DNA of 64,000 bases from NCBI GenBank assembly GCA_029959195.1, contig CP114118.1, positions 930,001 through 994,000 of the forward strand, in the 5' to 3' direction. The notes below the pieces were generated by a model. That model did not search any database. It had not been told where the DNA came from and worked only from the letters and a program-made list of their open reading frames with translations. Made by a program: the position numbers and the translations under genes. This DNA comes from Dictyophora rubrovolvata. Its lineage: Eukaryota > Basidiomycota > Agaricomycetes > Phallales > Phallaceae. Positions 1 to 13,419 of this stretch are shown in pieces (the stretch's first letter is position 1; each line of letters begins with the position of its first letter).

Positions 1-861
1 CTTCAGAGATTCGGTGGGGTTCGACTCCTTCACCTGTTATAAGAGGCGGAATTCAGTATATGACGTAGCCAAAAAAAAGAATAAACGGAATTAATTGCGA
101 ACCGAGACTTTGAGGCGGAAAGACTTCGAGAACAGTCGCCCAGTATCTAATAGACACTTGGTTTGAATACAGAAATACGGAATTAACTTTTGAGATGTTA
201 TACTCACCGTTCACCTTCAATTTCAACGTAAACGCCTGTGAAAACGGGTGAGATTAAGTGGGACGTTTGACGAAGACATTTAGAACATACGTTCTCTTTC
301 AAAGTAACGGTCTTTGAAACGCTCGTATACGGCTTCTACAAGATGATCTAGACGCCCGACAACCTCTGAATGGTGAAGGGGACAGTGAGGTATCAGGTAT
401 TGAGTGGAAGTGAGATGAGGTTAGTTGATGGAAACACGTACGCCATTGAACAGCGCGAAGAACGGGTGCTTTTAAATGTTGGGGAAAGCGAGTATGGAGA
501 GTACGAGCTTCTTGTTGTTCGCTTTCGAGAGCCTGAAAGTAGTCCAAGCCGCTTTTACCGGTGACTTCGCATTGGAATTGTTTTAGTTTATAAAAGGACA
601 AACGGGCGGCATAGGATCTAGAAAAAGAAAGAAATAAAAAAAGGAAATGAAAGGATGGAGAAGTGGATTCCCCCGGGGGAATGAGATTAGTGAGATGTAC
701 GGGGAAGATTTGATTGAGGATTGAACTTGCTCGTAATCTTGGAAAATTTCGCCAGTTTGTTCCATGTAAAAAACGGGCATTAAGGGTGATGATTTGGCTT
801 GTTCGAGGAGGGAAAGTGGGAGTTCCTTGAGCATGACACGTTTGCGCCTGCATGTGGGCAT
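1..861 (-). CDS. ITC1: ITC1/ACF1-like WAC-domain chromatin-remodelling subunit (5' part, runs off window)
   Basis: Large accessory subunit of an ISWI-type chromatin remodeller (Itc1 of yeast Isw2, Acf1 in animals); the WAC domain binds DNA in the nucleus. Only the N-terminus is here. Exons read as 701-861, 442-617, 291-365, 208-235, 103-146 and 1-33, with phases that agree throughout. The protein starts MPTCRRKRV. It then shows the WAC signature: MEQTGEIFQDYE, FQCEVTGKSGLDYFQ, ALESEQQEARTLHTRFP, and VVGRLDHLVEAVYERF crossing into exon 3. The ATG at 861 fits because WAC proteins begin a few residues before this domain. The first exon-intron boundary (donor near 700) is the least certain. DDT and WHIM regions would lie outside the window. 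The assignment rests on the WAC domain; ITC1 orthology is inferred. Confidence 0.8.
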
Positions 862-3432
862 GGCGATGAGAGGGGAAGAGAGAGAAATATGTGGAGGATG
901 GTTGGCAAGTGAAAAGGGGGAAAGACGGTGGCAGACGGAAGTAGCCAGTGTAAGATTTTGGATCCTGCCATTCCGTCGCCTGCCAGTTGGAGCGGAGCGC
1001 GAGAGAAACTCCTCAGTCTCCGCTTCAACTTGGAACTTTGGACTGCACTTGAAGCTTGAAAATTGGACAACAATTGGACAACAAACTTGCGAGTAATTCT
1101 GCTCAGGTTGGCCCAGAAATCATAACCGGAGTTCATAAACCAAATATAATCTATCTATCTGCCAGCTGGTCCGAGTATCACTTGCAACACGTCGAATCAT
1201 ATCAAACAAAGACATGGATATATCATATATGTATCATCATATATTATTATTTTTCATATCTTGGTTCGTTTCTAGTCCGAAGACTTCTTATTGAAACCAT
1301 ATATTCCACTGCCTGGCTGTGCATGAATGAATAGCACTATAGCACGCAACTGTGTCCGGTCCGACCTTTGCACCCTGACCTTGCACCTTGGACTTTGGAC
1401 CTTGACCATACTCAATTGATACACCACACGGCGTGTCATACAAGTCGTGATCGCTGTGGGGCCCGGCTCGACGTCTGTCATCTCTCCCAGAGTCCTCTCT
1501 ATCTTTCTTTCTTTCTTTCCGATTCAATACTGATAGTAACTGCTCTTGCTCCGACCCTCACCGCACTGATCTCACTGCCAGTAGGTTAACCTTTCTCCAA
1601 TCAGATATTGACTCGGACCTTGGAACGGACCTGAACACACTCGCGATAATTTCACTTGGATCAGGTCATATGCCAATAATCTCGTCCTTCATTTCTAGAC
1701 TTATTACGCTTTTAGTCCCCTGAATATTGAATATTTGAATACCCTCGGGCCCCTCTTCAAGATCCCCTTTGTTCGGTATCTAATACACATATACACTCTC
1801 AGGGTTGTCCTGGCAAATAAAAATGAAATAAAATAAAATAAAGTCTTATCAAACCCAAAAAACGAATCAAGCGTCATCATCGGATATTGCGGAAGTCGAA
1901 GCGATCATGCCAAAGTGTAATACTTAACTCAGACTGTCTAAGTTCAATCATAATGCAGATTCTCATGCAAGCGCTGTTCCCGTCATTCCTTGGAACCCAG
2001 CTCAAATTTGTATCTTTTATGACTGCCTGCGAAACAACAATACAATTAATGTATCTATGTATTCAAATTTTGTACCACACCACCACTATCGGAGAGACAC
2101 TTCTACCTAGGACAAGTATGAAAATGTATATTAGTACTGTCCATTAAATTTGAAATATACCTTGACATTTTGAATACATCCCACATTATACATATATATT
2201 CCTTCATAGACTTGGTTGGGTAGCGGACTCGATGAGCGCTATTGAAAGAAAGAAAAGAAAAAAAAAACTTCAACAAAGTCTTGGATCCGCTAAAGTCCCG
2301 CATATCAACTCCCATGTGGACACCGAAATACAGTTATATACATTGGGGAAAAAAATCTTCTAGAAGTTGACAAATGTGACACAAGAGAAACAGGACAGGC
2401 GGCTCATCTTCCTTTGATAGGACATCACACGGAAAAAAAGAGAAAAGATTTCACTACTATTAGTGCATACTCCTCTTGACTAACGATTTGTATATATATA
2501 TACTATGTGACTATCGTTTAGCAGTTCGTCCTGGCACTCTCTGTCATACATGCACTAATTGACTCGCACATCATAACTTGAAAAGGAACCACGATCTGGA
2601 GGTGAAACCGAAGCCCGATCTCGCAAATGAGAGGAAAAAGCAATCTATTTCTTTTTTCTTCTTCTTGTTTCCACCTATTTGGATCTGATGTGATTTTCTT
2701 CTTTTTTCAAAACTTGCAAGACAACCAATTGCAAAAGCTTGTCTTCATTATATGTACATATAAATATATATGTGCGAGCGCGCACGCGTGCGAAGGAGCC
2801 ACAGATTCTTCAACTCGAGTATCCATTTTTGTTAAAGGAAGCCAGAAGTTCTTCTTCTTGAGATCTGCCAGATCGCCTTAGATCGCGTCTTGCCCGAAAA
2901 TAGGTTTTTTTTTCTTTCTCGAGGGAGAAATAAAGAAAGATGATGATTGATTCAAAAGTGCATTAATTTTACCTAGCCGGAGATTAAATGTGCAATCTGT
3001 TCAATCAAGAAATACCGATTCGCATGGAGCACCAAGAAGGACTTCTCCTCCTCCAATAAGCAGTTCCTAATGCTGTTTTAAAAGTCAAGTCCGGGGGAAC
3101 AATTTGCATAATTTGCGAAATGGAGGAAGAAGATGATCATGCATGCATCTGGGGGCTAATAAGATCTATAGATTTCATGCAACAATTATCATAATGGAAT
3201 TACGCTAAACGCACAAAATCCAAAATGAACGTCGTCCTTTACCGCAATAATTTACCTTTTAACCCGACCGACATCACGTGTTTGCCACAAAGGTTTTTTT
3301 CATATCAACGAACGGCTATCGGGACCTTGATAGGGAGACAAAAGTACTTACGCTGCCATGACACTTGATTTCTTCTTCGAAATGCCAGGGTTCAGCGCAT
3401 GCGTATCACAAATTTCGACGAGGTCCTTCTTC
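862..3432. other. Intergenic, upstream of the ITC1-like gene
   Basis: About 2.6 kb between two genes read on the minus strand. It is AT-rich with T and A tracts. It holds a run of imperfect CTTG/GACC-type units near 1370-1410, an AAATA microsatellite near 1817-1846 and a TATATA run near 2492-2502. Short open frames on both strands show no family resemblance and no consistent splicing. I see no gene, RNA gene or mobile element. Confidence 0.6.
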
Positions 3433-4620
3433 TCAGCGTTTTCTGGATTTAGATTTCGGTTTAGCCGGTGAAGAAGATAAAGCCTGAGAAGCAGGTTTGG
3501 CCTTGTTTTCTGCATCATTGCCGAGAAGATTAGCCAGCCTGTCAAGTGATTAATTTTTAGTAAAACAGAAAATGAATTTGTTAAAAAAAAGCAGATGTCC
3601 ATACCCTCCACTAATGTCCATATTAGCTATAGAACTTTGAGCCGCAAGCATTCTACTTTGCTTTCCTCTAACTTCTTCAAGGGAGTCTTTGTCCATGCGT
3701 GACTACAAAGAAATGTAATAGTCAGAATAATGGACGGGAGAGGGGAGGAGAGCACACGAACCATTAAATAAGGAGTCACGAATAATAGTGCACCAGTTCC
3801 AATCATCATCAGCATCATGGGGCTTTGAAGCATCGCCACGGGATTAAAGCCTTCTCGGTCGATAAAGTACGCGTTCTTGACCCGAGGTGTTAACAGAATT
3901 GGGTACGCCAGTGGTGCCATGATGTTGCTCGAAAGAGGTGTTCCTGGTACAAAGGCATACACGGAAACGAGAGGATTTGTTTCGGAAACGTCTATCCTAT
4001 ACTGGATGAGATGAAAGATAAAGAGAAAGAAGGAGCGTTAGGTTAGGTGTATGATGATTTCGTAAGAAACCTCGGATACTAACATGATCAAATAGATAGC
4101 CATGGGCTATAACCGAAAGAACATAAGTGCCATTGTCTACACTGGGTCTATGAAGAGAGAACAGAATGACTGGTGTCAGCACACAAAAATAAAAAATGCG
4201 CTGGGCATGCCTCCCCCCCTCCATATATAAACCAGTCAACGTTACTTACATCGTGAATTGACCTTCTTTATTGACGTATGCCGAGTATCGACCACCACCA
4301 TTAAGGACAATTCTTGCACCTCGAAGATTTTCATATTCTTGATGATGCCGTGCCACACGCACATACGTGAGAAGAACGAAATAGGGAAGAGAATGACATG
4401 TTTGAGAGACGTACTGGGACAGACTTCGTTGAACTGAACCCTGCCAGCAAGATCGAGCGCGCCGCTTGCTAGGATCGGATAAATACACAAGCTACGAAAA
4501 CCAGAAGAAGGTTGGAATCAAAACGGAGTAAGTTATTATTATTATTAGCAGAAGGAAGAGGGAAAAATTATACCTCGTTAATACTCCTATTAACAGAGAT
4601 CGAATTGACTGTGAGAGCAT
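3433..4620 (-). CDS. EMC7: ER membrane protein complex subunit 7
   Basis: Lumenal beta-sandwich subunit of the ER membrane protein complex, which inserts tail-anchored and multipass proteins. Seven exons: 4574-4620, 4415-4491, 4250-4337, 4084-4147, 3762-4001, 3605-3702 and 3433-3538, giving 239 residues. The N-terminus MLSQSIRSLLIGVL is a signal peptide. The lumenal domain follows: DLAGRVQFNEVCP, then ARIVLNGGGRYSAYV, then DNGTYVLSVIAHGYLFD. The family signature YFIDREGFNPVAMLQSPMM precedes one transmembrane segment (about residues 165-185). The cytosolic tail has MDKDSLEEVRGKQ and ends in basic KPKSKSRKR. The ATG at 4620 was chosen because splicing at 4573/4492 joins the signal peptide to the domain in frame. 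Length and order match EMC7 (Sop4 in yeast). Confidence 0.9.
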
Positions 4621-5576
4621 GAAGACGTATTTTGCAACAATCAAAAGGAATGATATGGAAAGGTATGTAGCGCCCACAGAGACCCATTACGGAAGCAACC
4701 TTTTCTAGGGAGAGAGAAAAAAAAAGATCACAACAACTGAGTAGAAATGGCAGCTACTATTAAAAATTAAAAGACCATATACATATTATGCATGATGTAT
4801 GTGAGTATACAAATAATATTCACAATATCACAATAAACAAAATCGGTCGAGCGCGAATGAAAGGATATTCGGCAGTAGCCGCGCGCCGCCGACAGGACAG
4901 TTGGTCTGACAGCTTGTTGAGAGAAAAAAAAAGAGTTTATATATAAATTATATTATATTTTTTATATATATTTATAATTTTGCTTTACTGGCTGGTCCAC
5001 TGTGACATCACAATCGGCTCCGTCAGTCGTCCGACAAGCTCGGGTAGTGATAATACATCGAGTAAGTCATACTACTTGCTTTCCAGTTTGTTTGTTTTTT
5101 TTTCCAACAACCACACAGTTGGTAGTCCACGGATTCCACCACAAGGCGGGGAAGATCATTGATCACAACAAACACAATGTGGAATTACTGTTCATAGACA
5201 TTTTCTATCCAGAAGTATCAGAAAGGGAGGAGCATATGCTAATAGCTCAAAAAATTCCTGATGCGGACAAAACAAAAAATGCGAAGACTGCAGGGAAACG
5301 GGGCCAAGTTCCCGGAAACAATGATTATTTAAAGAGACGCGGCCTTCTTTTGAAATGTGAAGAGGAATTTAATTTGTGTACCAAATCCTTACTGAATTCG
5401 AATAACTTTTGATATCAAGAGTTAATCCTGGAATGGAGTATGGTGCATTACTTATAAGCGAGTCTGATCTGCAAAAAAAAAACTCAAAAAGGATCGAGTA
5501 CCGTCGTTTTCTTCTTCCTCTTTTTTTTTGTCTGTCTGTACGCATTTAACACTAACTACGGCCTTTGTCGCACATC
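4621..5576. other. Divergent intergenic region between EMC7 and a C2H2 gene
   Basis: This region must hold both promoters. It has a very AT-rich stretch near 4935-4980 and pyrimidine-rich DNA just before 5577. An open frame from about 5002 to 5412 lacks any recognisable motif and is probably leader or chance. No other feature was seen. Confidence 0.5.
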
Positions 5577-6596
5577 ATGGTCTTTGCGTCGTACCCATTT
5601 TCTGAACAATCATCTCCCCAACAATTCCGCTGCTCTTACAATTACGAGGACACGAAACCGGCTATTCATCTCGAGTTGGACATGTCCGCTGTTCAACCTT
5701 TCCAAGACGAACCATCGCCAAACCTCATGCAGGCTCTACAACCGCCACGACCATTCACAGCAGATCTACCTTTTTTCCCTACTTCTTTTCCCTCATCAAA
5801 TTCACTCCAACTGTTCGAGGATTACAGTCCGACGTCTCCCATCCTTTGGGACTGTCCAAACCCGGACCATAATGACTCGTTTGCAGACATCCATTCCATT
5901 CATGGCCCATTCGCCTCCTCCTCAGACTCGGGATACTCCCCCGAGACTTTCCTGTCCTCATCCCCGCTACACCACCCCAACCACCTCCTACGACACCATG
6001 CTTCCTTCCCATCGGAGCACACCTACACGCGCATGTTTCGAGGACGTAAAAGCAAATCCGCTGCCGAAGTGAGTAGTAGTAGCTCAGAACATGTTCTCAA
6101 ACCCTTTCCCGTCCTTTAAGGAAATAGTCTGACTCTCTGGTTCTGGTTCTTTTCACAAAGGTGTTAGACGAATTACGTCCGTATGCATGCGATATCTGCC
6201 AAGCGGCCTTCGCTCGATCACACGATCGCGATAGTGAGTGGACATCGTCGTCGTTTCTTCTACATGACATGAAACTCATTCCCATCTTCTTTTCCGTTCT
6301 TCATTGGTGCACATCAGGACACAAACGTTCGCATACCGGTGAAACACCTTATCGGTGTCACGGCTGCGGTATGGGATTCAAGCGGTCCGTGTCTATATCA
6401 AAAAAATTTCTTAATATTGCAGAGAAGCTTATTTGTCCCTTGTTTTGAATGCAGACCGGACGCACGTAAACGACATTGGGAACGCGACCCTGTTTGCGCT
6501 CAAGAGGATTGGCTCCGTGTCCGACATACACCAGAGGGAGCTAAACGACGAGCTCGCGCGAAAAGTAAAACATCAAAAAAGCAACCCGATCAATGA
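5577..6596 (+). CDS. Small two-finger C2H2 zinc-finger protein
   Basis: Putative DNA-binding regulator of 257 residues. Exons 5577-6068, 6161-6233, 6318-6384 and 6455-6596. Residues 1-164 are Pro/Ser-rich and probably disordered, ending FRGRKSKSAAE. The fingers lie at about residues 172-225. Finger one reads YACDICQAAFARSHDRD, then HKRSHTGE across an intron (C-x2-C-x12-H-x3-H). Finger two reads YRCHGCGMGFKR then PDARKRHWERDPVC, ending in Cys rather than His (C2HC type). The tail is basic (RRARAKSKTSKK) and could be a nuclear signal. All introns fall within or beside the finger region. This finger pair near the C-terminus is common in agaric regulators, but I cannot name an ortholog or target. 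Confidence 0.8.
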
Positions 6597-9500
6597 GCCG
6601 ATTTTATTTCTTTCTAATTTTTTTTTTTTCGTCTTTTTTTTTGGAAGGACTACTCGACCTTTTTTTACACTTACTTGTACGACACTAATGGTAATAATAA
6701 TAATACTCAAGCTTCGGAAGCAAAAAATTATTTGATATATACCTTGTCCTGTAATTGCTATTAAAAACACTTAGAATTTTACCACGCTATTAAAAAAATC
6801 TAATCTTTGTCTCCACTTTCTTGGATCTTGATTTTCAGTTGATTTAGGTGCCAAGTGGGACCGATGGACGAACAAACATCGGCTAGCTCGGCTTTCGAGA
6901 AAAAAAATCTTGACGGGGAGTGTACGTGAATGATGAAAATTAACACTGGAAAAAAAAGGTGACTGTCGCGAATTACAAAGGGTAAGATCATCGTGAAGGA
7001 GTTCTTATTACATAATAATTCGGAATCTAGCCTTGACTCGGAGTACGTATCACTTTTGGCTCGTTGAGCGTTGAGTGGATATTCCATTTCATTTTAGTAA
7101 ATGGTTTTCTCAATAGTTTTTCCCATACTTGTAATCTGCCGTAAAAGAAGCTGAACAATTATAGTACTCTCCGAATTTATCAAGAATCTTCCCTTCTCAC
7201 AAAACTCTAATTCTATATAATGTTTGAGTCAATAAAGCTCTGAATCTAATAAGTTTACTCAAAGCATACATACACATGGTACATGACACAGAGTCAACCT
7301 CGGTGATAGTACATACGAGTCAAGTTTCCAGTCCCAGATAAGATTCAATTTTCTTTGCCGATGTACATATCAAAAACTCGAGAATTCAAGCTTCCGGGCT
7401 ATTACCAAATTGGGAAACTTGAAACGATCTTCATCCGACTTGCCCAAAATGGGATGAGATGTTTTCCCATGGTGCATGGCCATCAATTGCGCTGTCCTCG
7501 GCAAACGTCCCTTCAGAAAACCCAATTGAAAAAGCAGTTTAGAGAAGAGCGGAAATGCCTCATAGACGCGAATAATTGAAATATAGTTTGTCCTCCGAGT
7601 CTGGTTGTATGTTCTTGCACAGCCGCTCGCTTCAGATAGTATGTAGGAGAATAGTTTCCGACATGACATGACATGACATTTCTCTTATAATCGATGTACA
7701 CAAAACTGGTGCCATGATACAGAGTTGCTTCGAATCTGGAGGTAAAAAGTTATTCCTGGATTTAAAAAGAAGCGGAGATGAGTGCCACCGTCTGTGGCTA
7801 GCAGACTAGTATGATGATGGTGTATATATTTACGACCTTTTCCGAGTCAGAAATTCAACCCCCCTCCCTTCAAAAGAGACAGCGCCCGATATCAACGGAG
7901 CAGGAAGTGCAAGTCATACAAACACTTCAAGTTCAGCAGATTATCTTCTCAACTAGTATCTTTCATATCTGGTTTCCAAGCTGGAAATTGATTATCAGTT
8001 GGCGTTGAGTGAACGTTACTATATGGAAACGAAACAGAATATCATTATCCCCGTTGTTCAGACGGCTTTACCTATAGCGCAATGCGCAACGGCGAATACT
8101 GATATGTACTTAAGGTTAAGCTTCCAATTGTCTTTGCATAATATGTATGCTCCCCGCACAAGTATTCAATCTTTCGAAACACCTACTGAATCCCAACCTT
8201 AATATACAAATGCAAAAGATGTACGATCTAACCAGATCTGATCAATTCAAGTACTGATGGAAAGAATACGCCCCCGACATAGTATCTATAATGATGGCAG
8301 TGGCAAAGTCTTCGAAACCCGGGTTTGCTTCATCGAAGGACGGAATGATACTGCTACTAGTTAGTCAAGTGAGCCCGCGTAACGGTAATTAAGTATAACG
8401 ATAATTCAATGAAGTCGCGTCAACGAACCCAATATTCATCTTCTGTCGGAAGTACTTGAGCCGACGTCGTTGTTACTCCAGACATGATTTCAAGTTGAAA
8501 GCAGCTGTCACTCCAAGGACTTCTTAAAAGTAAGTCATCTGCATTCAATGAAACCCAAAAAAAGAGCTTGCGTCGATGTTCACTTGGCAATTGAAAGCTA
8601 TTATGTAGTAATATCCCGATTGAACCGAGTCGATTACATTACATTTGGGCTTGGCGGAGGATTTCGGAATGTAGTACAGTACTTCCCTACTAGTACCAGT
8701 GTCCTTTCCCGAGCTTTTGCAGTAATCCCAAAAGCCCGGACGACAAGATACGGTAAGAAACTGAAGTCGGAGAGCCATGTTTTGAGGTTTACCGGCCAAC
8801 GATGACGGACCAGCGTATTTATTACTCATTGCTTTATTCATGGGGTTCAAGTTCTCGGGCCGGTTATGAATTTCGACTATCTAGCGTTGTAAGTCAATTC
8901 AATGATGCTCCTTTTATTGGAAGAGACAGGTGGTTCCTTCAACTCTGATGATTAGAAGGTGGGGCTATATCAAACATACAGCATATATATTTACCGTGCG
9001 CGCACAATATGAATGGCTTTACGACTCTGTTGTTAAAATTCGGGCATATTGTTCTCCTGCCAGTAACGTTTCTGGGCCCGTTCCAGCTAGTACTGACAAG
9101 GTCTATGCATTCAAAAGATGTCGGGATCGTGGCTTTACCGTGTTTCAGTTGCAGAACTTGAGAAGTGAATGAATAGTCACGCCGACTTGTGAGCTTCTTT
9201 CGCATGGAGTGTTGTGTCGTGGTTCGATTATTGACACGGGCGGCGGTCTCAGGCTCGATAGGGATAAGATCTTAAGCTTAAGAGCCCGTCATTGATGGGC
9301 CCGCAGCGTTCAGGACTGACTGGAAGACCATGCTTATCTGCATTTCTACCATGGACTGAGATCTGAAAATACTGCCTCCGAAGGCAATCGCTGTTTATTT
9401 GGGTTGATCAAGCTTGTATTGTTAGCTCACCACGTGCACCATATCATGACGCATGACGCATGGTATGCTAGAATGACAAAAACTCGCTTGTTCCGGATTC

Positions 9501-11702
9501 AATAGATGCCTTCGAAATTCTGATTATGACTTTGTATTGCCAACAGTAAGTCTGTGTCATCTTGCGTCTGACTTTGTATTGCCAGTAGTAAGTTTGTGTC
9601 ATCTTGCGTCTGGGGATACCGCTCACCTGAGTTCTGCGCTGACCTGTGTTGTACTTTTATTTTTATTTTTATTTTTCTCCGAAAAAAGAAAATTCGTGAA
9701 TCTTGAAGATGTGTAAAAGGCACCATATCTCGTCAAGGTCACATTAAATCAAATGCTTCAGGGTGCCAGTCATCAAGCGTATGGAAAAAAAATTTACTAT
9801 GTCACTGAGCGACGGCAAGTGTATGCAGTTTGCAAAAGTCAGTCAGTCCACCGGTCACTAAATCGACTATACTTGGGGGCAGGGTGCACGTGCTGGTAAT
9901 ACAAACAGTCATTATACTAAAAGACATATGTAACAAACAAAAAACATTACGTGGATATCGGTTCGTTGGGCAGAACCCCACCTTGGCAGATTTTTCATTT
10001 CGATAGCTTCGCGACCTGTAGATTCGACATCTTCGATACCAAAAGCTAAGCTTGTCGAAAATTGAATATGTAACGCGATTCGGGAATCGATTAACATCAT
10101 TTTCTGATGCACCGTACACACTTGCGACGTGCCGAATTGAATCGTAGCGGGTTCTTCACTTCGATTAATACATACTTGAGAGAAAATAATAATAATATCG
10201 CACCCTGATCAAAACTGTATCCCTGAATGGAAGCCCTCCAGCCCTTCTAGACCTATCGCATTTTATACCGTGGAAGAAACCAGGGTCAGTTCTGTGAACT
10301 ATGTAATTATAATTCGCCCTTTTCCGAACACACACACCATACCTTGAACAATGATATAATTAAGTTATACATTTCTAACTTGTTCACATCGAACGTCAGT
10401 CCGCTCTTAATAAATTTTCCGATACTCCGAGACACGAGACACAGCCACTGGCAAGAAATGAAGATCGAGGAGTTGAGCATAACACAAGGGGAGGATGGTA
10501 CTCTTGACAAGAGTAAGACGAACAAAAGCTTCCTTACAAGGATATCACGGCATAGCTAAATCAGGACAGTACCCTCCATCTGGAACACGTGTGATGTCAA
10601 ATTAGAGTTACACACTAAAAGAAAAAAAGAAAAAAAGATTGAAACATACAAATGAGAAGAGCCAGAATTTAAGAGCCGTATCAGAATGGTTTTGAATTGC
10701 CGATTCAGCGGATGTAGTAAGATAAGTATAGACATTCGAATCTGCGTTCAGATTCTCAGAACCCCGAAGTCGATTAATACCCATAGGCTTACACTTCGTA
10801 AACCATACTATTTAGGAAAGTTGAACCAGTTTCATTCATTATAAGGATGAAAGCTCACGCCCTTGTTTTCATTTAAGCACGTCTTCATTTTGTACTGAAA
10901 ATCATCATAATAACCATATCAAAAAAAAAATTTATGGGTGAAAAATCTTACAGTGTGTGATAGCTTCACTTGCGATTTTTCACAGACGTGCCTCTGGCCT
11001 GGTAAGACTGGGGACGTATCGAAATGACCACAAAGATGAAAAAATCCTCCACCCCAGTCTCCCCCAAAAAAAATATTCTATGGCAGTACTGGGAGGCGAG
11101 GGGGAGGCTCTATTGATAGGTGATGATAGTGAAGGCTTTGCTTATGTTTTGGTTTATATGAAGCTTGACAACTGAACGAGTGACTTTCATGGACCACCTC
11201 GAACATGTAGAGGTCTATAGCGTCCAGGCACTGGCCTAGACATATCTTGATGTCACCTTGAATGATCAAGCTAGAAAAAGATCGTCGAGACTGTAGAAAA
11301 AGATGTTGAGCTTCTCACAAATAAACAAAAAATGTGATAGATAATATAGCGAACATACCTAATCAAAACGAAATCTATTTAAACGGTCGGCAATACAGTG
11401 GTCGATCTTACTGTCTGTTTGAAACTAGTAGGCATTCCAAGCAATTGGGTCTTTGAAATTCAACTCAATGACGATACATAGAATAATTATTTCCTTAGTA
11501 TTTGAGAGATCTGTTGTATATGAAATGGGTTTATACTATCTTTTTAGATTTCCCACCCAAACGGAATAGGTACTAGCAATATAAAGCCCATTCACATGTT
11601 ACTCCTGCAAAGCTCGTGTTGGCATAACGAGAGGACTGAATGTTGAGAAAATGTAATATCACACCTATCTAACAGCAAGTACGAGACTTGGTTTTTTTGA
11701 GG
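6597..11702. other. Gene-poor interval of about 5.1 kb
   Basis: No open frame here shows a recognisable domain or a set of exons that join in phase. Short frames near 7355-7579, 8548-8850, 9802-10121 and 10307-10559 overlap antisense frames and look like chance. One minus-strand stretch near 9950-10110 is fairly clean but matches nothing I know. Contents are AT-rich tracts and a 42-bp tandem duplication (listed separately). No transposase, reverse transcriptase or terminal repeat was seen. Confidence 0.5.
9527..9612. repeat. Two-copy 42-bp tandem repeat
   Basis: The segment starting TGACTTTGTATTGCCA at 9527 repeats from 9569 with only three or so substitutions. The period is 42 bp. It lies in the gene-poor interval and is not part of a supported gene. 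Confidence 0.85.
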
Positions 11703-12703
11703 TCAAGCAATTTGCGCGTGAGCGATGATTTTTGTAAGCTCTGTCAGATCGGGGGAAGGTTGGATAACGAATCTGCGAGATTAAGTCTAACTCACGAGGG
11801 AGATGAATGCTTTCCCGGACCACTGTGGCTTCGATCTGATTGTCAGGGTTCTGTGGAACAATGACAGCATTTAAATCAGGATCTATCTGCCATCCTAACC
11901 GAGACAAATATTCATCTAGGGCACTGCCTTTTGCCACTATAATTCAGCGCGCAGAATCTCGGCGAATAAATCTGAATTGAGCATACCTTCCAAATCAAGA
12001 TAGTTCCCAAGTCTGTCCCTGCCAATCTTTTGAAAAGTGGCTCTGACGGCTCTGACAACGACATCTCTGACTGCATCCTCAAAACCGACGCATTCAACCG
12101 TATAATTGTCCCTGAGCATTTCTAATTCATTCGATCTGAAATATGACCAAAATTCTGGGAAACGGCATTGGTGTAACATTGATGAGAGTTGAGATAAACG
12201 TGGGAGGAGATATGGAAGCACGTCAGGCTCATCTTGTGGTGGTGGATACATCTATGACTCCATGAGCGACGCAGTTTTGTCTATGGGGTTAAAACTACCG
12301 TACATCGCGTTCGCCGAGCAATGCCAAACATAAATTAAAATCCGGTTGAGGTGCAGACGTCAAGGCCTTGATTAAAATGTTGACGGCAACGTCTGGATTA
12401 TACAGCTCAGTATTAAACTGATATCTGACACATATTAGACTATAACACGAGAGGAAAAAGAAAATAAAAAACTCAACAATTTCAAAATCGCCAAGTTCGC
12501 CATGCAATCATATTCCTGGCTCCTAATTTGGTGGAAGAGATAATCCTCCAAAATACTAATGTTTGACGGGTTATAGCGATCTATATACAGGGTCGGATGA
12601 TCAGAGAAAGAATAACACCGAAACATTGAATTCAATCCACACCTACTCCGGAAACAAGAGCTTCAATAACTTCAGGCCGTGTGGGGGGAGTGGCCGCGCT
12701 CAT
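11703..12703 (-). CDS. eif3k: Translation initiation factor eIF3 subunit k
   Basis: Non-core subunit of eIF3, which helps assemble the 43S initiation complex in the cytoplasm. Six exons: 12643-12703, 12478-12580, 12304-12424, 11987-12251, 11796-11936 and 11703-11740, giving 242 residues. Family landmarks appear in order. They are DRYNPSNISILEDYLFHQ, then YDCMANLAILKLYQFN, then NILIKALTSAPQPDFNLCL, then LHQCRFPEFWSYF, then GFEDAVRDVVVRAVRATFQ, and the C-terminal winged-helix part NAVIVPQNPDNQIEAT. The last exon gives LTKIIAHAQIA and a stop. Start ATG at 12703 gives MSAATPPTRPEVIEALV. It contains the CSN8/PSMD8/EIF3K-type PCI domain. Most introns are 50-60 nt. Confidence 0.93.
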
Positions 12704-13419
12704 GTTTTGATGGTGCGGTGTAAAAGATAGATGCTGACTAAGCTGAGAATCTTAGTCAGCCACCGACAGTTGTTGCCAACTCAACGATCCATTTCTAACG
12801 AACTGCGATTAATTGAAGATGATCATATGATAAGAATTGTAAACGCTCCTTTTCTTTCCTCGCTAATATGGCAAGAAGCCCCTGGTGACAAAACTTTGTG
12901 AGTTCATCGAGCATCAGAAGTTGTTGTAGCACGAATCCACGATGAACAAAGCTGCCGGTTCGTAATGGAGAATCTGAATCAGTATAACAACACACTCAGG
13001 ATGCTAAGACCAGCCACGAGTACAGGTTCATACGTAACATGCATTTTTGGACCGAGCCTGAAAGCATGAGAACATATGTATCAGTTTCTAACTCCACGTT
13101 AGCTTACTGCTGCTTGTGTTTTCGAGTTTTCCACCCCAAGCCCTTGCTGCCGCCTTTTTTATCAACGATTTTACTCTATAGCAGAGCAGCCAAGGTTCAA
13201 AATCGTAACCGAACGAGTAAAATATATCTCATCTGGTGAGAACTGTCTATTCATAGCAGGGAAAGCTGACATATAGAATTAGTAAACTCTTAGTAATTTC
13301 CCGAGAAAATGACGTCTTTCCTCTGGTTATCATAAGGTCTTATTCTTGCTGAATAATGGACTACCCATATAAATAACGACTTGCATGCCTGGAATTTCTC
13401 ACTCACTCAAAAAATCACT
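12704..13419. other. Divergent intergenic region between eIF3k and a GST gene
   Basis: Holds the two promoters. A minus-strand frame at about 12795-12980 (containing GSFVHRGFVLQQLLMLDEL) reads like coding sequence and ends in a stop, but I could not find an upstream exon that joins it in phase. I leave it as an unproven fragment. A TATA-like TATAA lies near 13372, about 50 bp before the GST start. Confidence 0.4.

Noticed and set aside
1-40. tRNA-like B box (GGTTCGACTCC) at the left edge
   Set aside because: The same bases are the sixth exon of the ITC1-like gene on the minus strand, joined in phase to the WAC domain. The T-stem would need two GU pairs and a mismatch.
5002-5412. 136-residue open frame upstream of the C2H2 gene
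   Set aside because: It has low-complexity T-rich coding at the start, no known motif, no splice partner and lies where a promoter and leader are expected.
6597-11702. Search for a transposable element in the gene-poor block
   Set aside because: I looked for transposase DDE/DDD stretches, reverse-transcriptase motifs, terminal inverted repeats and long direct repeats and saw none apart from the 42-bp tandem repeat.
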